This document shows, piece by piece, positions 1 through 11,344 of a stretch of 64,000 nucleotides of DNA. Every line of letters begins with the position of its first letter. Within the stretch, counting starts at the first letter, position 1. A program made the position numbers and the translations under genes. Location of the stretch: NCBI RefSeq assembly GCF_020740795.1, contig NC_067300.1, positions 1 through 64,000 of the forward strand. The letters run 5' to 3'. The notes under the pieces are model-generated. The model was not told where the DNA came from. It was given only the letters and a program-made list of their open reading frames with translations, and searched no databases. This stretch comes from Apus apus (lineage: Eukaryota > Chordata > Aves > Apodiformes > Apodidae).

Positions 1-2280
1 AGGCCCTTAACCCTAGGCCATGGACCCTAGGCCCTTAAACCTAGACCCTTAACCATAGAAGGCAGACCCTAGACCCTTAACTGTAGACCGTGGACCGTAG
101 ACGGCAGACTCTAGACCGTGGACCCTCGACCTTTAACCCTAGACGGCGGACCCTAGATGGCGGAACCTAGACCGCGGACACTAGACTCTTAACCCTAGAC
201 CTTCAACCCTAGACAGCGTGCCCTAGACCCTTAACCCTAGACCACAGACCCTAGACATCGGACCCTAGACCCCTAACCCTAGACCCTTAAGCCTAGATAA
301 TTAACCCTAGACCTTTAACCCTAGACCTTTAATCCTAGACCCTTAAGCCTAGACCTCAGGACCCTAGACCCTTAACCCTAGACCGCAGAAGCTAGACCAC
401 GGACAATAGACCCTTAACCCTAGACTGTGGACCCTAGACCCTTAATGCTAGACCGTGAACCCTAGACCTTTAGCCTAGACCCTTAAGCCAAGACCCTTAT
501 ACTGTTGACCATTAACCCTAGACCACGGACCCTAGACCCTTAAGCCTAGACTCTTAACCCTAGACCGCGGACCCCAGACTGCGAACTCTAGACCCTTAAC
601 CCTAGACTGTGGACCCTAGACCATTAACCCTAGACCACGGACCCTAGACCCTTAACTCTAGACCCTTAAGCCTATGGTCTAAACCTTAGACAGTACACCC
701 TAGACACTGTACCGTAGACACTGGACCGTTGACCATGGTCACTTAACTCCAGACTCAAAATGCTTAAACCTAGACCCTTAAGCCTGCATCAGAAACCCTA
801 GACACTGGACAGTGGAGCCTTAATCCTAGATATTAAACCGTATAAACTAGACCCTTGACACTGAGCACTGAACTCCAGACCCTAGACCCTTAAGCTTACA
901 TCATAAATCCTAGACACTGCACACTGGACCATTAACCCTAGACACTAAACCCTAGACACTATAGCCTTGACCCTGGACACTTATCTCCAGACCCCAGACG
1001 CTTAACTCTAGCCACTTAAGCCTACGATCTAAACCCTAGACAGTACACCCTAGACACTGGACCATAGACACTGGACCATTGACCCGGGTCACTTAACTCC
1101 AGACTTGAAATCCTTAAACCTAGACCCTTAAGCCTAAATCATAAACCCTAGACACTGGACACTAGACCCTTAATCCTATCTAGGCACTGGACACTGGACC
1201 CTAGACACTGGACCGTTGACCCTGGTCACTTAACTCCAGACTCAAAACCCTTAACGTTAGACCCCTAAGCCTACATCATAAAACCTAGACACTGGACCCT
1301 TAATACTAGATACTAACCCTAGACGCTAGACCCTTGAACTTGGGCACTGAATTCCAGACCTTTAACCCTTAACTCTAGACCCTTAAACCTAAAGCCTAAA
1401 CCCTAGACACTTACACCCTAGACACTAGAGCCTTAACCCTGGGCACTGAACTCCAGACCCTAGACCTTTAAGCCTAAAGCCTAAACCCTAGACACTGGAC
1501 CCTAGGTACTGGACCCTAGACACTAAAGCCTGGACCCTGGGCATCGAACTCCAGACCCTAGACTCTTAACTCTAGACCCTTAAGCCTACAGCCTAAAACC
1601 TAGACATTAGATTATAGATACTGGACACTAGACAGTGCACCCTGGACCCTTAATCCGAGATACTAAGCCCTAGACGTTGGACCCTTGACCCTGGGCAATT
1701 AACGTCAGACCCTAGACCCTGACTCTAGACCCTTGACTCTAGACCCTTAAGCCTACAGCCTAAACCCTGGACACTGGACCTTAGACACTAGAGCCTTGAC
1801 CCTGTACACTGAACTCCAGACCCTAGAATCTTAACTCTAGACCCTTAAGCCCACAGCCTAAAACCTAGACACTGGACACTATACACGGGAACCTTGATCC
1901 TGGGAACTTAATTCCAGACCCTAGACCCGTAACTCTAGACCCTTAAGCCTACAGCCTAAGCACTAGAGACTGGACCCTAGACAGTAGAGCGTTGACTCTG
2001 GGCACTTATCTCCAAACCCCTATACCCTTAAACCTAGACTCTTAAGCCTACATCATAAACCCTAGACACTGGACCCTTGATCCTGGATACTAAACTGTAG
2101 ACCTAGAGCCTTAACCCTAGACCGTTTGCTCTTGACGTTTTACTCTAGAAACTTAAACCTTGTCTCTAAATGCTTGGCCCATCTTCCTAGACATTAGACT
2201 CTTTACTCTAAATCCATGACCCTGGGTGCCTAAGTCCAGAAGCTAGACCCTTATCCTTAAACCTTTAAGCTGATAAACTG
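1..2280. repeat. Degenerate telomere-like satellite, block 1
   Basis: The block consists of imperfect copies of short C-rich words such as CCCTAGAC, CCCTTAA and ACCCTAGACC. The first roughly 680 bases are simple short-period copies. Further in, the words group into a longer unit of about 90-140 bases, recognisable by a recurring CACTTAACTCCAGACCC landmark followed by CCCTTAAGCCTA. The words resemble the C-strand telomere repeat CCCTAA with inserted G/A, but true uninterrupted telomere repeat is absent. The array reaches the left edge of the window, so its full size is unknown. A subtelomeric or chromosome-end position is an inference. Confidence 0.85.
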
Positions 2281-2439
2281 GGAGCAGCAGAGCAATTGGC
2301 TAATTGGGAAAGGCCAGTAAGTCCAAGCTCAGCTGGGTTAGTTCTGGACCTGTTAATGAAATGATTGATGACAGCTGAGCAGCACCTCACCTGCTAAACT
2401 TAGATTTGCCTGCTAAAAAGGTGAAAAGGCTGCCTTTCT

Positions 2440-3030
2440 GGCCACCAGACCAGTGCCATCCTGAGGGCATGAAGAAGAGTGTGGCCAGCAGGTCAGGGAG
2501 GTTGTTCTGCCCCTCTGCCCTGGTGAGGCCCCATCTGGAGAACCGTGTGTGTGTTTCTGGGCTCCCAGTTCAGGAGGGACAAGGAGCTACTGGAGAGAGT
2601 CCAGCCCAGGTGTGCAGAGATGCTGAAGGGACTGGAGCATCTGCTGGTGAGGAAAGGCTGGGAGAGCTGGGGCTGTTCATGTGGAGAGGAGGAGACTGAG
2701 TGGGGATCTCATGAGTGCTGGTCAATATCTAGAGGAGGTGGGAGGAGGGGGGGACCAGACTCTTCTCAGTGCTGTCCAGTGACAGGACAAGGGGCAATGA
2801 GCACAAGCTGGAGCTCAGGAGAGTCAAACTGAAAATGAGGAAGAACTTCTTTCCTGTGGGGGTGACAGAGGCCTGGGACAGGCTGCCCAGAGAGGTTGTG
2901 GAGTCTCCTTCTTTGGAGACATTCCAAACCCAGCTGGACATGTTCCTGTGGAACCTTCTGTAGGGGATCCTGCTCTAGCAGGGGCTTGGACTGCGTGATG
3001 TCTAGAGGTCCCTTCCAACCCCAGCACTCT
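2440..3030 (+). mobile_element. CR1 LINE 3' fragment
   Basis: The text runs from the end of the CR1 reverse-transcriptase ORF (peptide in the style of VASRSGRLFCPSALVRPHLE) to a CR1 3' tail containing the characteristic GGACTGCGTGATGTCTAGAG and CCCTTCCAACCCC signature. It is 5'-truncated and its frame is disrupted, as usual for avian CR1 copies. It lies between the two satellite blocks, beside the CLUAP1 exon relic. The 160 bases before it (2,281-2,439) are neither satellite nor CR1 and may belong to the same transposed segment as the relic. Confidence 0.85.
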
Positions 3031-3285
3031 GGGGTTCTGTTTGGAAAGGCACGGTAGTGGATACACAGAAAGTTTTCCTTTGCCCTGTGGAGTTTTTGCA
3101 GCAGAGTTTGATGAGGTTTTTTTGTCTGACACTTGGAGTCTCTGAAGTGTGGAACCTGAAAAACAAAAGGTGCTTTTAGATGAGCAGACACTGAAAGGCA
3201 ACTGCAAAGCCCAACATGCTGATTTCAGAATTCTGCATCTATAGGTCAATATTTCTCTGAGTAGTTTTGTGCTTCTTCTCTCCAG

Positions 3286-3427
3286 TCCTGCTTTTATGGA
3301 TGAGTATGAGAAGATTGAGGAGCAGCTGCAGAAACACTACAGCATTTAGCTGGCAAAATTCCGGAATCTGACCTACGCGGAACAGCTCCTGGATGACCAG
3401 CGACAGATGGAGCAAGAGATGTTTGAG
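3286..3427 (+). pseudogene. Isolated CLUAP1 exon relic with in-frame stop
   Basis: CLUAP1 (IFT38) is an intraflagellar-transport subunit needed for cilia. This 142-base segment follows a pyrimidine-rich acceptor ending in CTCTCCAG and ends at a donor GTAAAA. Read in the phase that begins with CCT at 3,287 it gives PAFMDEYEKIEEQLQKHYS, then LAKFRNLTYAEQLLDDQ, then EQEMFE. That matches the central coiled-coil exon of CLUAP1 as I recall it (MDEYEK, EKFxNLxYLEQ, MEQExFE). An in-frame TAG at 3,347-3,349 interrupts it. No neighbouring CLUAP1 exon is visible, and satellite resumes about 50 bases downstream. It is therefore most likely a single exon with some intron carried here by duplication. Family assignment rests on remembered sequence. 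Confidence 0.75.
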
Positions 3428-3479
3428 GTAAAAGAGCTTAGAAATGCTCAGCACGGCTGAACATCCTGTATTTCTTTCT

Positions 3480-5775
3480 GGGCGCTTAAGTCCATACCCT
3501 AGACCCTTAATCCTACAGCTTAAACCCGAGACCCTGGACACTGGAATCTGGACACTGGAATCTAGATCCTTAACACTATATACTAAATCCTAGATTCTAG
3601 AGCCTTAATCTTAGATGTTTTACTCTAGAAACTTAACCTTACTCGCTTTCTTGGCCCTTATTCCTAGACCACAGAGCATAGATTTTTTTTTTTTAAATTA
3701 AACCCTAGACCCTTGACCCTGGGCGCTTAACTCCAGACCCTAGACCCGTGAGTTTAGACCTTTAAGCCCATACCCTAAACCTAGACAGTAGACCCTAGAC
3801 CCTCAGCACTTTACCCTAAATTCTTAACCCTAGACACTGGACCCTAGAGCCTAGACCCTGAGCACTTAACTCCAGACCCTAGACCCATGAGTCTAGACCC
3901 TACACACTTGGCCCATAGACCCTGGGCACTAGATTCTAAACTGGAGTGCCTTGATCCTGGGCACTTAATTCCAGACCCTAGACCCTTAACTCTAGACGCT
4001 TGATCCTACATCCTAAATGCTAGACACTGGACCCTAGACCCTAGAGCCTTGACCGTGGGCACTTAACTCCAGACCCAGGACCCGTATCTCTAGACCCTTA
4101 AGCCTACAGCCTAAACCATAGGCACTGGACCCTAGACACTGGACCCTTGACTCTGGGCGCTTGACTCCTGACCATTACGCCTACAGCCTACAGCCTAGAA
4201 ACTGGACCATAGACACTGGACCCTAGATACTAAATCATAGTCTCTAGACCCTTGACCTTTGGCACTTAACTCCAGACCCTAGACCCAGAACTATGGACCA
4301 TTAAGCCTACAGCCTAAACCCTAGACCCTAGACAACAAGGCAATGGACCCTAGACCCCAGGCACTGGACCCTAGATTTTAAACACTAGACACTTGATCCT
4401 GGACACTTAACTCCAGAGCCTAGACCCTTAATCCTAAGCGCTTAATCCTACAGCCTAAACACTAGACACTGGACCCTAGACACTAAATCGTAGTCCCTAG
4501 ACACTTGACCTTGGACACTTCACTCCAGACCCTAGACCCAGAATTATGGACTCTTAAGCCTACAGTTTAGACACCATACCCTAGACACTGGACCCTAGAC
4601 ACTAAACCGTAGTCCCTAGACCCTTGACCCTGGGCACGTCACTCCAGACCCAGGACCTGAATCTCTAGACCCTTAAGCCTACAGCCTAAACCTGAGACAC
4701 TGGACCCTAGTCCCTAGAACCATTGACCCTGGGCACTTAACACCAGATCCTAGTTTCATAACCCTAGACCCTTAATCCTACAGCCTAAACACTAGACACT
4801 AGATCCCAGGCACTACACCCTAGGCCCCAGGCACTGGACCCTAGATTTTAAATACTAGACACTTGATCCTGGGCACTTAACTCCAGACCCTAGACCCTTA
4901 ACCCTAGACTCTCAATCCTACATCCTAATCCCTAGACACTGGACCCTAGACCCTTGACCCTGGGCACTTCACTCCAGACCCTAGACCCTTAACCCTAGAT
5001 GCTTAATCCTACAGCCTAAACCCTAGACACTGGAGACTAGACCCTAGAGCCTTGACCCTGGGCACTTAACTCCAGACCCAAGACCCGTATGTCTAGACCC
5101 TTAAGCCTACAGCCTAAACCCTAGGCACTGGACCCTAGACTCTAGAGCCTTGACTCTGGGCACTTCACTCCAGATCCTAGTTTTATAACTCCAGATCCTA
5201 GTTTTATAACCCTAGACCCTTAAGCCTACAGCCTAAACCCTAGACACTGGACCCTAGACACTAAACTATAGTCCCTTGACCCTGGGTACTTCACTCCAGA
5301 CCCTAGACCCTTAACCCTAGACCCTTCACTGTAAACCCTTAAGCCTATAGGCTAAACCCTAGACACTGGACCCTAGACACTGGACTCTTGACTCTGGGCA
5401 CTTGACACCAGACCCTTACGCCTACAGCCTAGACACTAGACCCTGGACACTAGATACTAAACTGTAGTCCCTAGACCATCGACCTTGGGCACTTCACTCC
5501 AGACCCTCGACCCAGAACTCTGGACCCTTAAGCCTACAGTCTAAACCCTAGACACCTGACCCCAGACACTGGACCCTAGATTTTAAACACTGGACCCTTG
5601 ATCCTGGGCACTGAACTCCAGACCCAAGACCCTTAACTCTAAACGCTTAATCCTACAGCCTAAACCCTAGACACTGGACCCTAGACACTGGACCATAGAT
5701 ACTGGACCCTTGACCCTGGGCACTTAACTCCAGACCCTAGGCCCTTAAGCCTACAGGCTAAACACTAGACACTAG
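3480..5775. repeat. Degenerate telomere-like satellite, block 2 (higher-order)
   Basis: This is the same satellite family as the first block but more regular. The landmark GGGCACTTAACTCCAGACCC recurs about twenty times, roughly every 90-140 bases, each time followed by CCCTTAAGCCTACAGCCTAAACCC and then CACTGGACCCTAGACACT words. The longer unit has evidently been amplified as a unit. No open gene or transposon is visible inside it. The block stops abruptly at a purine-rich sequence. Confidence 0.85.
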
Positions 5776-6190
5776 ATTCTACAAGGTGATACAGGGAGAG
5801 GGAGGCAGGACAAAGGGATGGACAGGCCAAAATAAGAGACAGGGAGCAGGTCAGAGATGGCAAAAGAAGTAACAGAGGGACAGAGGAAGAAAGGCAGAAA
5901 GATGGAGTGAGACAAAACAAAATTTTGACAAAATGAGACAGTGTGCAGGATGGAGAAATTATCTGGGATGGGCAACAGGACAGAGAAGGAGTGAAAAGGG
6001 GTCAGGAAGCAGGAGAGGGATACAGCAAGGAACGGCAGGACAGGGAGCAGGATGGAGCAACACACAAGGATAGTGATGGAGAGAGAAGGACAAGGATTTG
6101 GAGCCTCCCAGAGGGACAGAGAAAGAAAGAGAGGGATCAGGAGCCCTGTGGTGAGACAGAGGAAGAAAAAGGAAGAAAGGGGAGGTTGTC
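5776..6190. repeat. Purine-rich low-complexity tract
   Basis: This is a strongly strand-asymmetric A/G-rich stretch with loose repeats of GGGACAGAG, GGAAGAAAG and ACAGGGAGCAGGA. Open frames through it on either strand are low-complexity (Arg/Glu/Gln-rich or Ser/Leu/Pro-rich) and do not look like genes. Confidence 0.7.
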
Positions 6191-7030
6191 ACAATCCAGT
6201 AATTGGATACGTGGAGATTCTTTGTGAACCCGCCAGGGCAAAACAAAGATAATCCAATATTTGATGCACAAATAGGCTTTTATTTAAATACAGATCAGCT
6301 AGCAGGAGTTACAACTATATATATTTGTCATAAGCTTAATAGGTGTGATAACTAATCCTAAACTTCTAAAGAAAAAGATCAGGAAAGGAAATAAAGAATG
6401 AAAAGGAAGTCATCACCCACAGTTCCAGTGGTGTCCTGTTGGTCTCGTAATAGAAGGGAGGGTGGAGGTCTGGTCCTTGGAGACATCTTGAAACTGGCAC
6501 TCTTACACAGTTAATTCCTGGGATACACCACAGCAGTCACTCAATCCCTGTTCCATGTGTGTAGCAAAAATTATCACCTCGTGCATCTCTTGGATTGTTC
6601 GAGACAATCACCATATACCCCAAATGTCACAGTTATATTTGTTGAATTTGACAAGGTGGCAGGGTCATACGTGGTGTTCACCTCTCACAGAGGAACGGCC
6701 ACTACGGGACCGTATCTTAGAGGGTAGATTAGAATACCTTCCCACCACGCTCACAAATTGTTGCTGAGATCAATGTTTAGTTTATTAATTAATAGGTTTA
6801 TTAAGGGTCAACACAAACTAAGGGATCAAGGTTCAGGAGAGGTTATCTTCTTCCCCACATAAGTCTAAACAAAATGCCTTTAAGCCAGCGAAGGCCTCTC
6901 CTGATTATCCCCAGCTAACAAACTAAAACAGACTTGCTTCTCAAGGACAACTGAACCCAAAACAACAGATGTGCTACGGGACAGAAAGGATGGGTGACAA
7001 GCCATCCTGTGCCCCTGGCAGTCACTGCCC
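6190..7030 (-). mobile_element. LTR-retroelement-like fossil, minus orientation
   Basis: The segment is AT-rich and non-coding. Its minus strand carries a polyadenylation signal within a CCTTAATAAACC context near 6,785-6,815. A 90-base stretch here (about 6,740-6,830) reads, on the opposite strand, much like 7,640-7,735, as expected of related LTR ends in opposite orientation. A second poly(A)-like region lies near 6,280. No gag, pol or env can be recognised. The family cannot be named and the boundaries are approximate. It looks broken and old. Confidence 0.35.
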
Positions 7031-7639
7031 TAACGTGGGGCTCATGGACACTCATTGGCTCTGGACAGTGACACTGACTGGACCAGTGGGTCAGGGGGTA
7101 TCAAAGGCAGCGAGTGCAGCAGGTGGGCCCTTCCCTCCTCCCTGAGGCCTGTTCGGACGCTTTCTGCGTGGGACACCCCCCTGCTGCGGACACTGCTGCT
7201 GGGACCCTGCCTGCCTGCCTGCCCCGGGTCCAGCCTGAGCCTCAGCGCCGAGCGTGCCGGGGTCCCGAGCCCTGAGGTCGGGGCCAGAGCCCCCTCCCCG
7301 TATTGCTGCTGGTTGAGGGGAAACCAGCAGCCGCTGCACCCGCTGCCGAGAGGCTGCCCCTCCGACACCACGGACCTGCCGTCCTGCCTTCCGGCCACCG
7401 ACCGACGCTGGACAAGCTGCCGGAGGGGAACATCACCTCACACACACACACAGACACACCTTTCCTCATACTCGCACACACCTCTTAAGAAGGACTGGCG
7501 TCGGGTTTCCTTCCCTCCTCCCTTTGGTCCTTAACCCTCTCCCTCAAAAGCTCAGGACCTCTTGCATTGCCTCCCTAAAGGACACTTTCTCACTACATAC
7601 ATATTTATATCCCTGGTAGCCATTCACATTTGCATTGAC
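7031..7639. other. GC-rich spacer with CA microsatellite
   Basis: I recognise no gene. The segment is GC-rich, has a short CA repeat near 7,436-7,455, and supports open frames in several phases at once, which is typical of GC-rich non-coding DNA. Confidence 0.5.
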
Positions 7640-8740
7640 CCTAAACATCATCCCTCAGTTTGTGTTAACCCTTAATAAACCAATTAGTTTGTGGAGTAAA
7701 CCTTGGCTTTAGAGGCAATTTCTGAGCGTGGTGGGGTGGGGGTGCTTTCTAACTCCCCCCCTGAAATACGGTCCCGCAGTGGCCGTTCCTCCGTGAGAGG
7801 CAGCGCCGCGTGTGACCCTCGGGCTCATTCACAAACCCCTCCACATCGGGAGGGGCAGTCGCAAAAGTATCCTGACAGCCGGGAGCTCCGGTACCAGCTT
7901 GCCACAAGGTGTATATTGGAAAAGGGATTCAAAGGTACTATGGTCTTATTAAAGGCACACTCCGAGGGAGAGGTGTAAAATCAATGGAGTGAAAGGGTAG
8001 GAGTTGAGCCCGGTAGGAGTTCCGGGGGGGGGGGCGGGGGGAGCTTCCCGGTAACCGGGGCGACCCCTCCCAGCAGCAGCAGCTGCGGCAAGCACTGCTT
8101 TAGTCCCGAAGCAGGTGGCAAACGCAGGCTGGGCAAGTTCCTGCATTGGTCCGGTTTAGTTTAGGCTGGGCGGGCAGGGTCCCCGGGGAGCGGGCACGAT
8201 CCCCGGGGAGCGGGCACAGGCGCCCGCCCCCCCACCCCACCCCTTTCCGCTTCTCCGGGCAGCGGTCACGGGGCAGCCCCCCCTCCTTCTCGGCTCCTCC
8301 GGACAGCGAGGCTGGCGTTCCAGGCAGGTAATGCAGCAGGTTCTCGTCCCGGTCAGGCAGAGAGCAGTGAGCAGCAGCCTGCGGATCCTGCCGTCTTTTA
8401 TAGATCAGAAATCACTGTTCGAGAAAGTACCACTGTCCAAATTAGCCAATTAGCACTAGCCAGGTACATACTCTGTCAGAGGCAGTTTTTAACCTATTGT
8501 CTATTTTTCTGCCCTTATGCTGTTTTCTTGCTGTGGACTTATCTGGTAGAGCAAGAGGCCTGTTCCAGTCTGTCCTTGGCTAAATCAGCAAAAAGACACC
8601 ACTCTTGCTTTGCTGGCTTGAAAGGCATTTTGTTTAGTCTTATGTGGGGGAAGAGAAGATGGACCATTCCCCACATGGTTGATCATCAGGATTTAACCTA
8701 TATGACCCTGTTCCTGTTTCTATTATAAGATCAGAGAAAC
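7640..8740. mobile_element. LTR-retroelement-like fossils, mixed orientation
   Basis: The left part (7,640-7,735) resembles an LTR end on the plus strand, with CCCTTAATAAACC followed by a short tail, and is an inverted partner of 6,740-6,830. The right part contains, on the minus strand, a TATAAAAG box near 8,393-8,400 followed by a GC-rich leader-like segment, as in an LTR promoter of opposite orientation. No coding domain is visible. The region is probably a patchwork of solo LTR fragments. Bounds and family are uncertain and the copies look broken. Confidence 0.35.
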
Positions 8741-8759
8741 TACGAGGAGTGAGGCAGTG

Positions 8760-9640
8760 TTGCTATGCTTAAAATAAATAATAATAAAAAGTGTGATAGA
8801 TTGAGATGGACAGGGCGTTCCTGGAGCCAGAGAAGCCTGAGGGAGAGCAGAGAGACCTGACAGGAGTTGGCAGAGAGGTTGATAAGCTGCGGGCAACCGT
8901 GGGAGATTCAAACACCACTGGCCACCTCAGAGGAGCGGAGTGAGCAGGGCGCTCGGCAGTTCATGCAGGCAGGCAGGAGTTGTTATCAGCTGAAGTCATC
9001 TACCTCCCAGAAGAAAACCCAGCCTTAGTATCCACTCAGCTCAAAGCTGTGGCCAAAAAGAATGTGGTGACTCAGACAGAGGTGCCCCAGAAGGACACAG
9101 CTGTTCAGGTCCCAGGCTGCATAGAATGTCTGAGCCTGTCGCTAGTACCAGAAGGCAGCAGTGACAACACTTGTGTATGCTGCAACCAGGTGAGTGGTCT
9201 ACTCAGCCTAGTGGTAGAACTGAAAGGGGAGGTGGAAAGATTGAGAAGTATCTAGGAAAGTGAGACAGATTGGTGGAGACATACCCTGCCAGCTTTGAGG
9301 CAAAGGCAGCAGGTGGAACAAGAAGCAGAGGACCTACGGACAGAGGCAGACAGAGTCCTTGGTGCAGAGAACTCCCTATCCCTGTTCTTTCTTCACCTGA
9401 TTGAATTTGGTGACCTGGAGCACAGGGGCCAATGGCAAGAAGTTTCTGCCTGGTACAAAAAGTGACGCAGGTGTGTCTGCCCATCAAGTACTGCACCTTC
9501 CAGGTGCTGTTGCCTAATAGATACAGGGATTTGCAAGAGGAACAGGACAATGGTGAGGGTGTTAGTTCTTCCTCCATGAAATCAAGGTCTGGTAAGACCA
9601 CCCCACCTCGTCTATACCAGCTCAGTAAAGCCACTCTCTT
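8760..9640 (+). mobile_element. CR1 LINE 5' part with ORF1
   Basis: The frame from 8,980 to 9,255 encodes a protein with a Cys-rich motif (CIECLSLS then CVCCNQV) followed by LLSLVVELKGEVERLRSI, the zinc-knuckle and leucine-rich coiled coil of avian CR1 ORF1. Beyond the stop at about 9,253, translated pieces continue the ORF1 pattern (WWRHTLPALRQRQQ; LLPNRYRDLQEEQDNGEG). ORF1 of CR1 is an RNA-binding protein of the retrotransposition complex. No CR1 ORF2 or 3' tail follows, so this is an unusual 5' fragment, since most CR1 copies keep only the 3' end. Confidence 0.7.
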
Positions 9641-10545
9641 TCACACTCACACGCTGTGCACACACATCACTGCACATGGAGCCATGCACAGGATTTGCTC
9701 ACACACACCTCATGTCCCACACCTCCCTTCAGCCCGTCATGATCGGGGGGAGCGGGGCTGAAGGAGGCTGTGCTGCCCAAGCTCCCTAGCTGCGCCTGCC
9801 GGGGGGATGGCCGAGGGCATTTTGAGGTGCTCACTCTGGTGCCTTTGGGGGGGTCAGTCGTGGTGCCCTTCGGAGAGGCCCCTGCCGTGTCCCAGTACTT
9901 GTAGGGGTTCCCACCCTGGTTACGAGGGCTCAATGCAGTGCCTCTCGGGATGCCATCGCAGTGCCTCCTGGAGCAACCCTCTGGCACTCCTGGGGTGCAC
10001 ATCCCTGTGGCACCAGAATGGCTGGGCTCGTAGGGGCTGCTGCCAGACCAAGGAGGGGAAGAGAAAGGGATATGTCAGGAGGTGCCACCCAGGCCAGGGG
10101 GCAAGGGACACCTGGTCCAGCCTGCACACCCCATGGTCATTGCACCATGTCCCCACCATGTCCTTGCCATATCTCTGCTGTCCCCAACAACCTGCAGTGT
10201 CCCCACTGTCCCCAGCATCACGTCCCCACTGCCATGGCACTATGTTTCCACTGTCTCCAGCACCCAACAATGTCCCTACTGTCCTTACACTGTGTCCCCA
10301 TCACCTTGCAGTGTGCCTGCTGCACTGGCACAGCAGGCAGCTGACCCTGCTGAAGGGAAGCAGCCGTTTTGCACCCTGGGCCCAATCCTGCTGGCAGCTC
10401 CTAGCATCACTGTGCAGGGGAGGGGGCTGTTGGGCGCCAGGGTATGAATACTGCCCAGGTGGTAGCTACTTGCTAGCCCTGGTCACCTGTGCTGGGGATG
10501 CTCTGGGTGCCTCACAGGCCCAGTGCTGGGATGAGTGCTAGTGGA
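9641..10545. repeat. CA-rich tract and GTCCCC minisatellite
   Basis: The first 100 bases contain imperfect CACACA runs. From about 10,130 to 10,320 the sequence is an imperfect tandem array around TGTCCCCACTGTCCCCAGC and CACCATGTCCC words. A long open frame across it is an artefact of stop-poor tandem sequence. No gene is recognised. Confidence 0.6.
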
Positions 10546-10559
10546 TTTTGTTAGCCACT

Positions 10560-11330
10560 TCACACACAGTAGGTGTCTCAACATCTCCTCCTCAGAAAAA
10601 TATGGGTGTATGTTGATGGTGCACTCTGCACCAATTTCCACAACATCCATTCATTGCATGACATTTCATTGGGATCTATAATCACCTGACAGTCACCACA
10701 AATGACCTCTCACACAGCTAATTCTCTCAAGTACTTAAACCTTTTTCTGTGGTGGTCCTTTTGTTGGGGTGGCATTCAATATTGCCCTTGCAGGGATACC
10801 TGCCCCTTACGGCTGACCAGAGTCACCTCCAGGGGCTGAGAATGTTTTACTTTGTTCCAAGTGCTTTGTCAATGCCTCCATCCCAGGCCAGAGATCTTAA
10901 CTGCATGGCTTCTCTACCCTTTAAGTCCATGGTATCAGCCCATTGTCCCAGCAACCAGGCAATAAGTAGCTCACCTTCTTGATGGACAAAGTCCTTTCTC
11001 ATATTTTGCAACTCCTTCAGAGACAAGGATTGAATGGTTACCTCTGATTCTGACTCTTCCTCCTGCAACAGCCTCGCATAGGAAGGACCCTTTCTTTGAT
11101 CTGCTTGAGGAGGACCTCTCCTTGACCTTCATCAGAAGGACCTCTGTCTGATCTTCGTCATCCTTCAACACATAAACCTTTTTCGGAGTTTCTTCCTGGT
11201 CACAGGAGCAACTGCTACCAGTATGGATTGGGTGGGACAAGTTGCAGTAGTGGCAGTGCCTGTCACAGGGGCTGCAATGCCTGTCACTCTGGGAGCTCAG
11301 TTGGTCACATAACACCAACACCTGTCCCGA
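10560..11330 (-). mobile_element. Endogenous retrovirus gag fossil
   Basis: Minus-strand translations give a gag-like segment typical of avian endogenous retroviruses, with SLKELQNMRKDFVHQ and a following WLLGQWADTM motif, and an upstream Ser/Cys-rich stretch. Only a partial gag region is present. I see no flanking LTR pair, pol or env. The copy is clearly broken, with several interruptions. Family assignment beyond avian ERV with this gag type is not possible by eye. Confidence 0.6.
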
Positions 11331-11344
11331 TGCTTAATTTGAAG

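Noticed and set aside
1-5775. Possible CRISPR-like or true telomere array
   Set aside because: The units are imperfect and adjoining with no unique spacers, in a vertebrate genome. Perfect CCCTAA runs are absent.
5943-6246. Arg/Glu/Gln-rich open frames
   Set aside because: They are translations of a purine-rich tract with no start context or homology.
9807-10541. 244-codon plus-strand open frame
   Set aside because: It runs through a GTCCCC minisatellite, other frames are also open there, and the peptide shows no domain.
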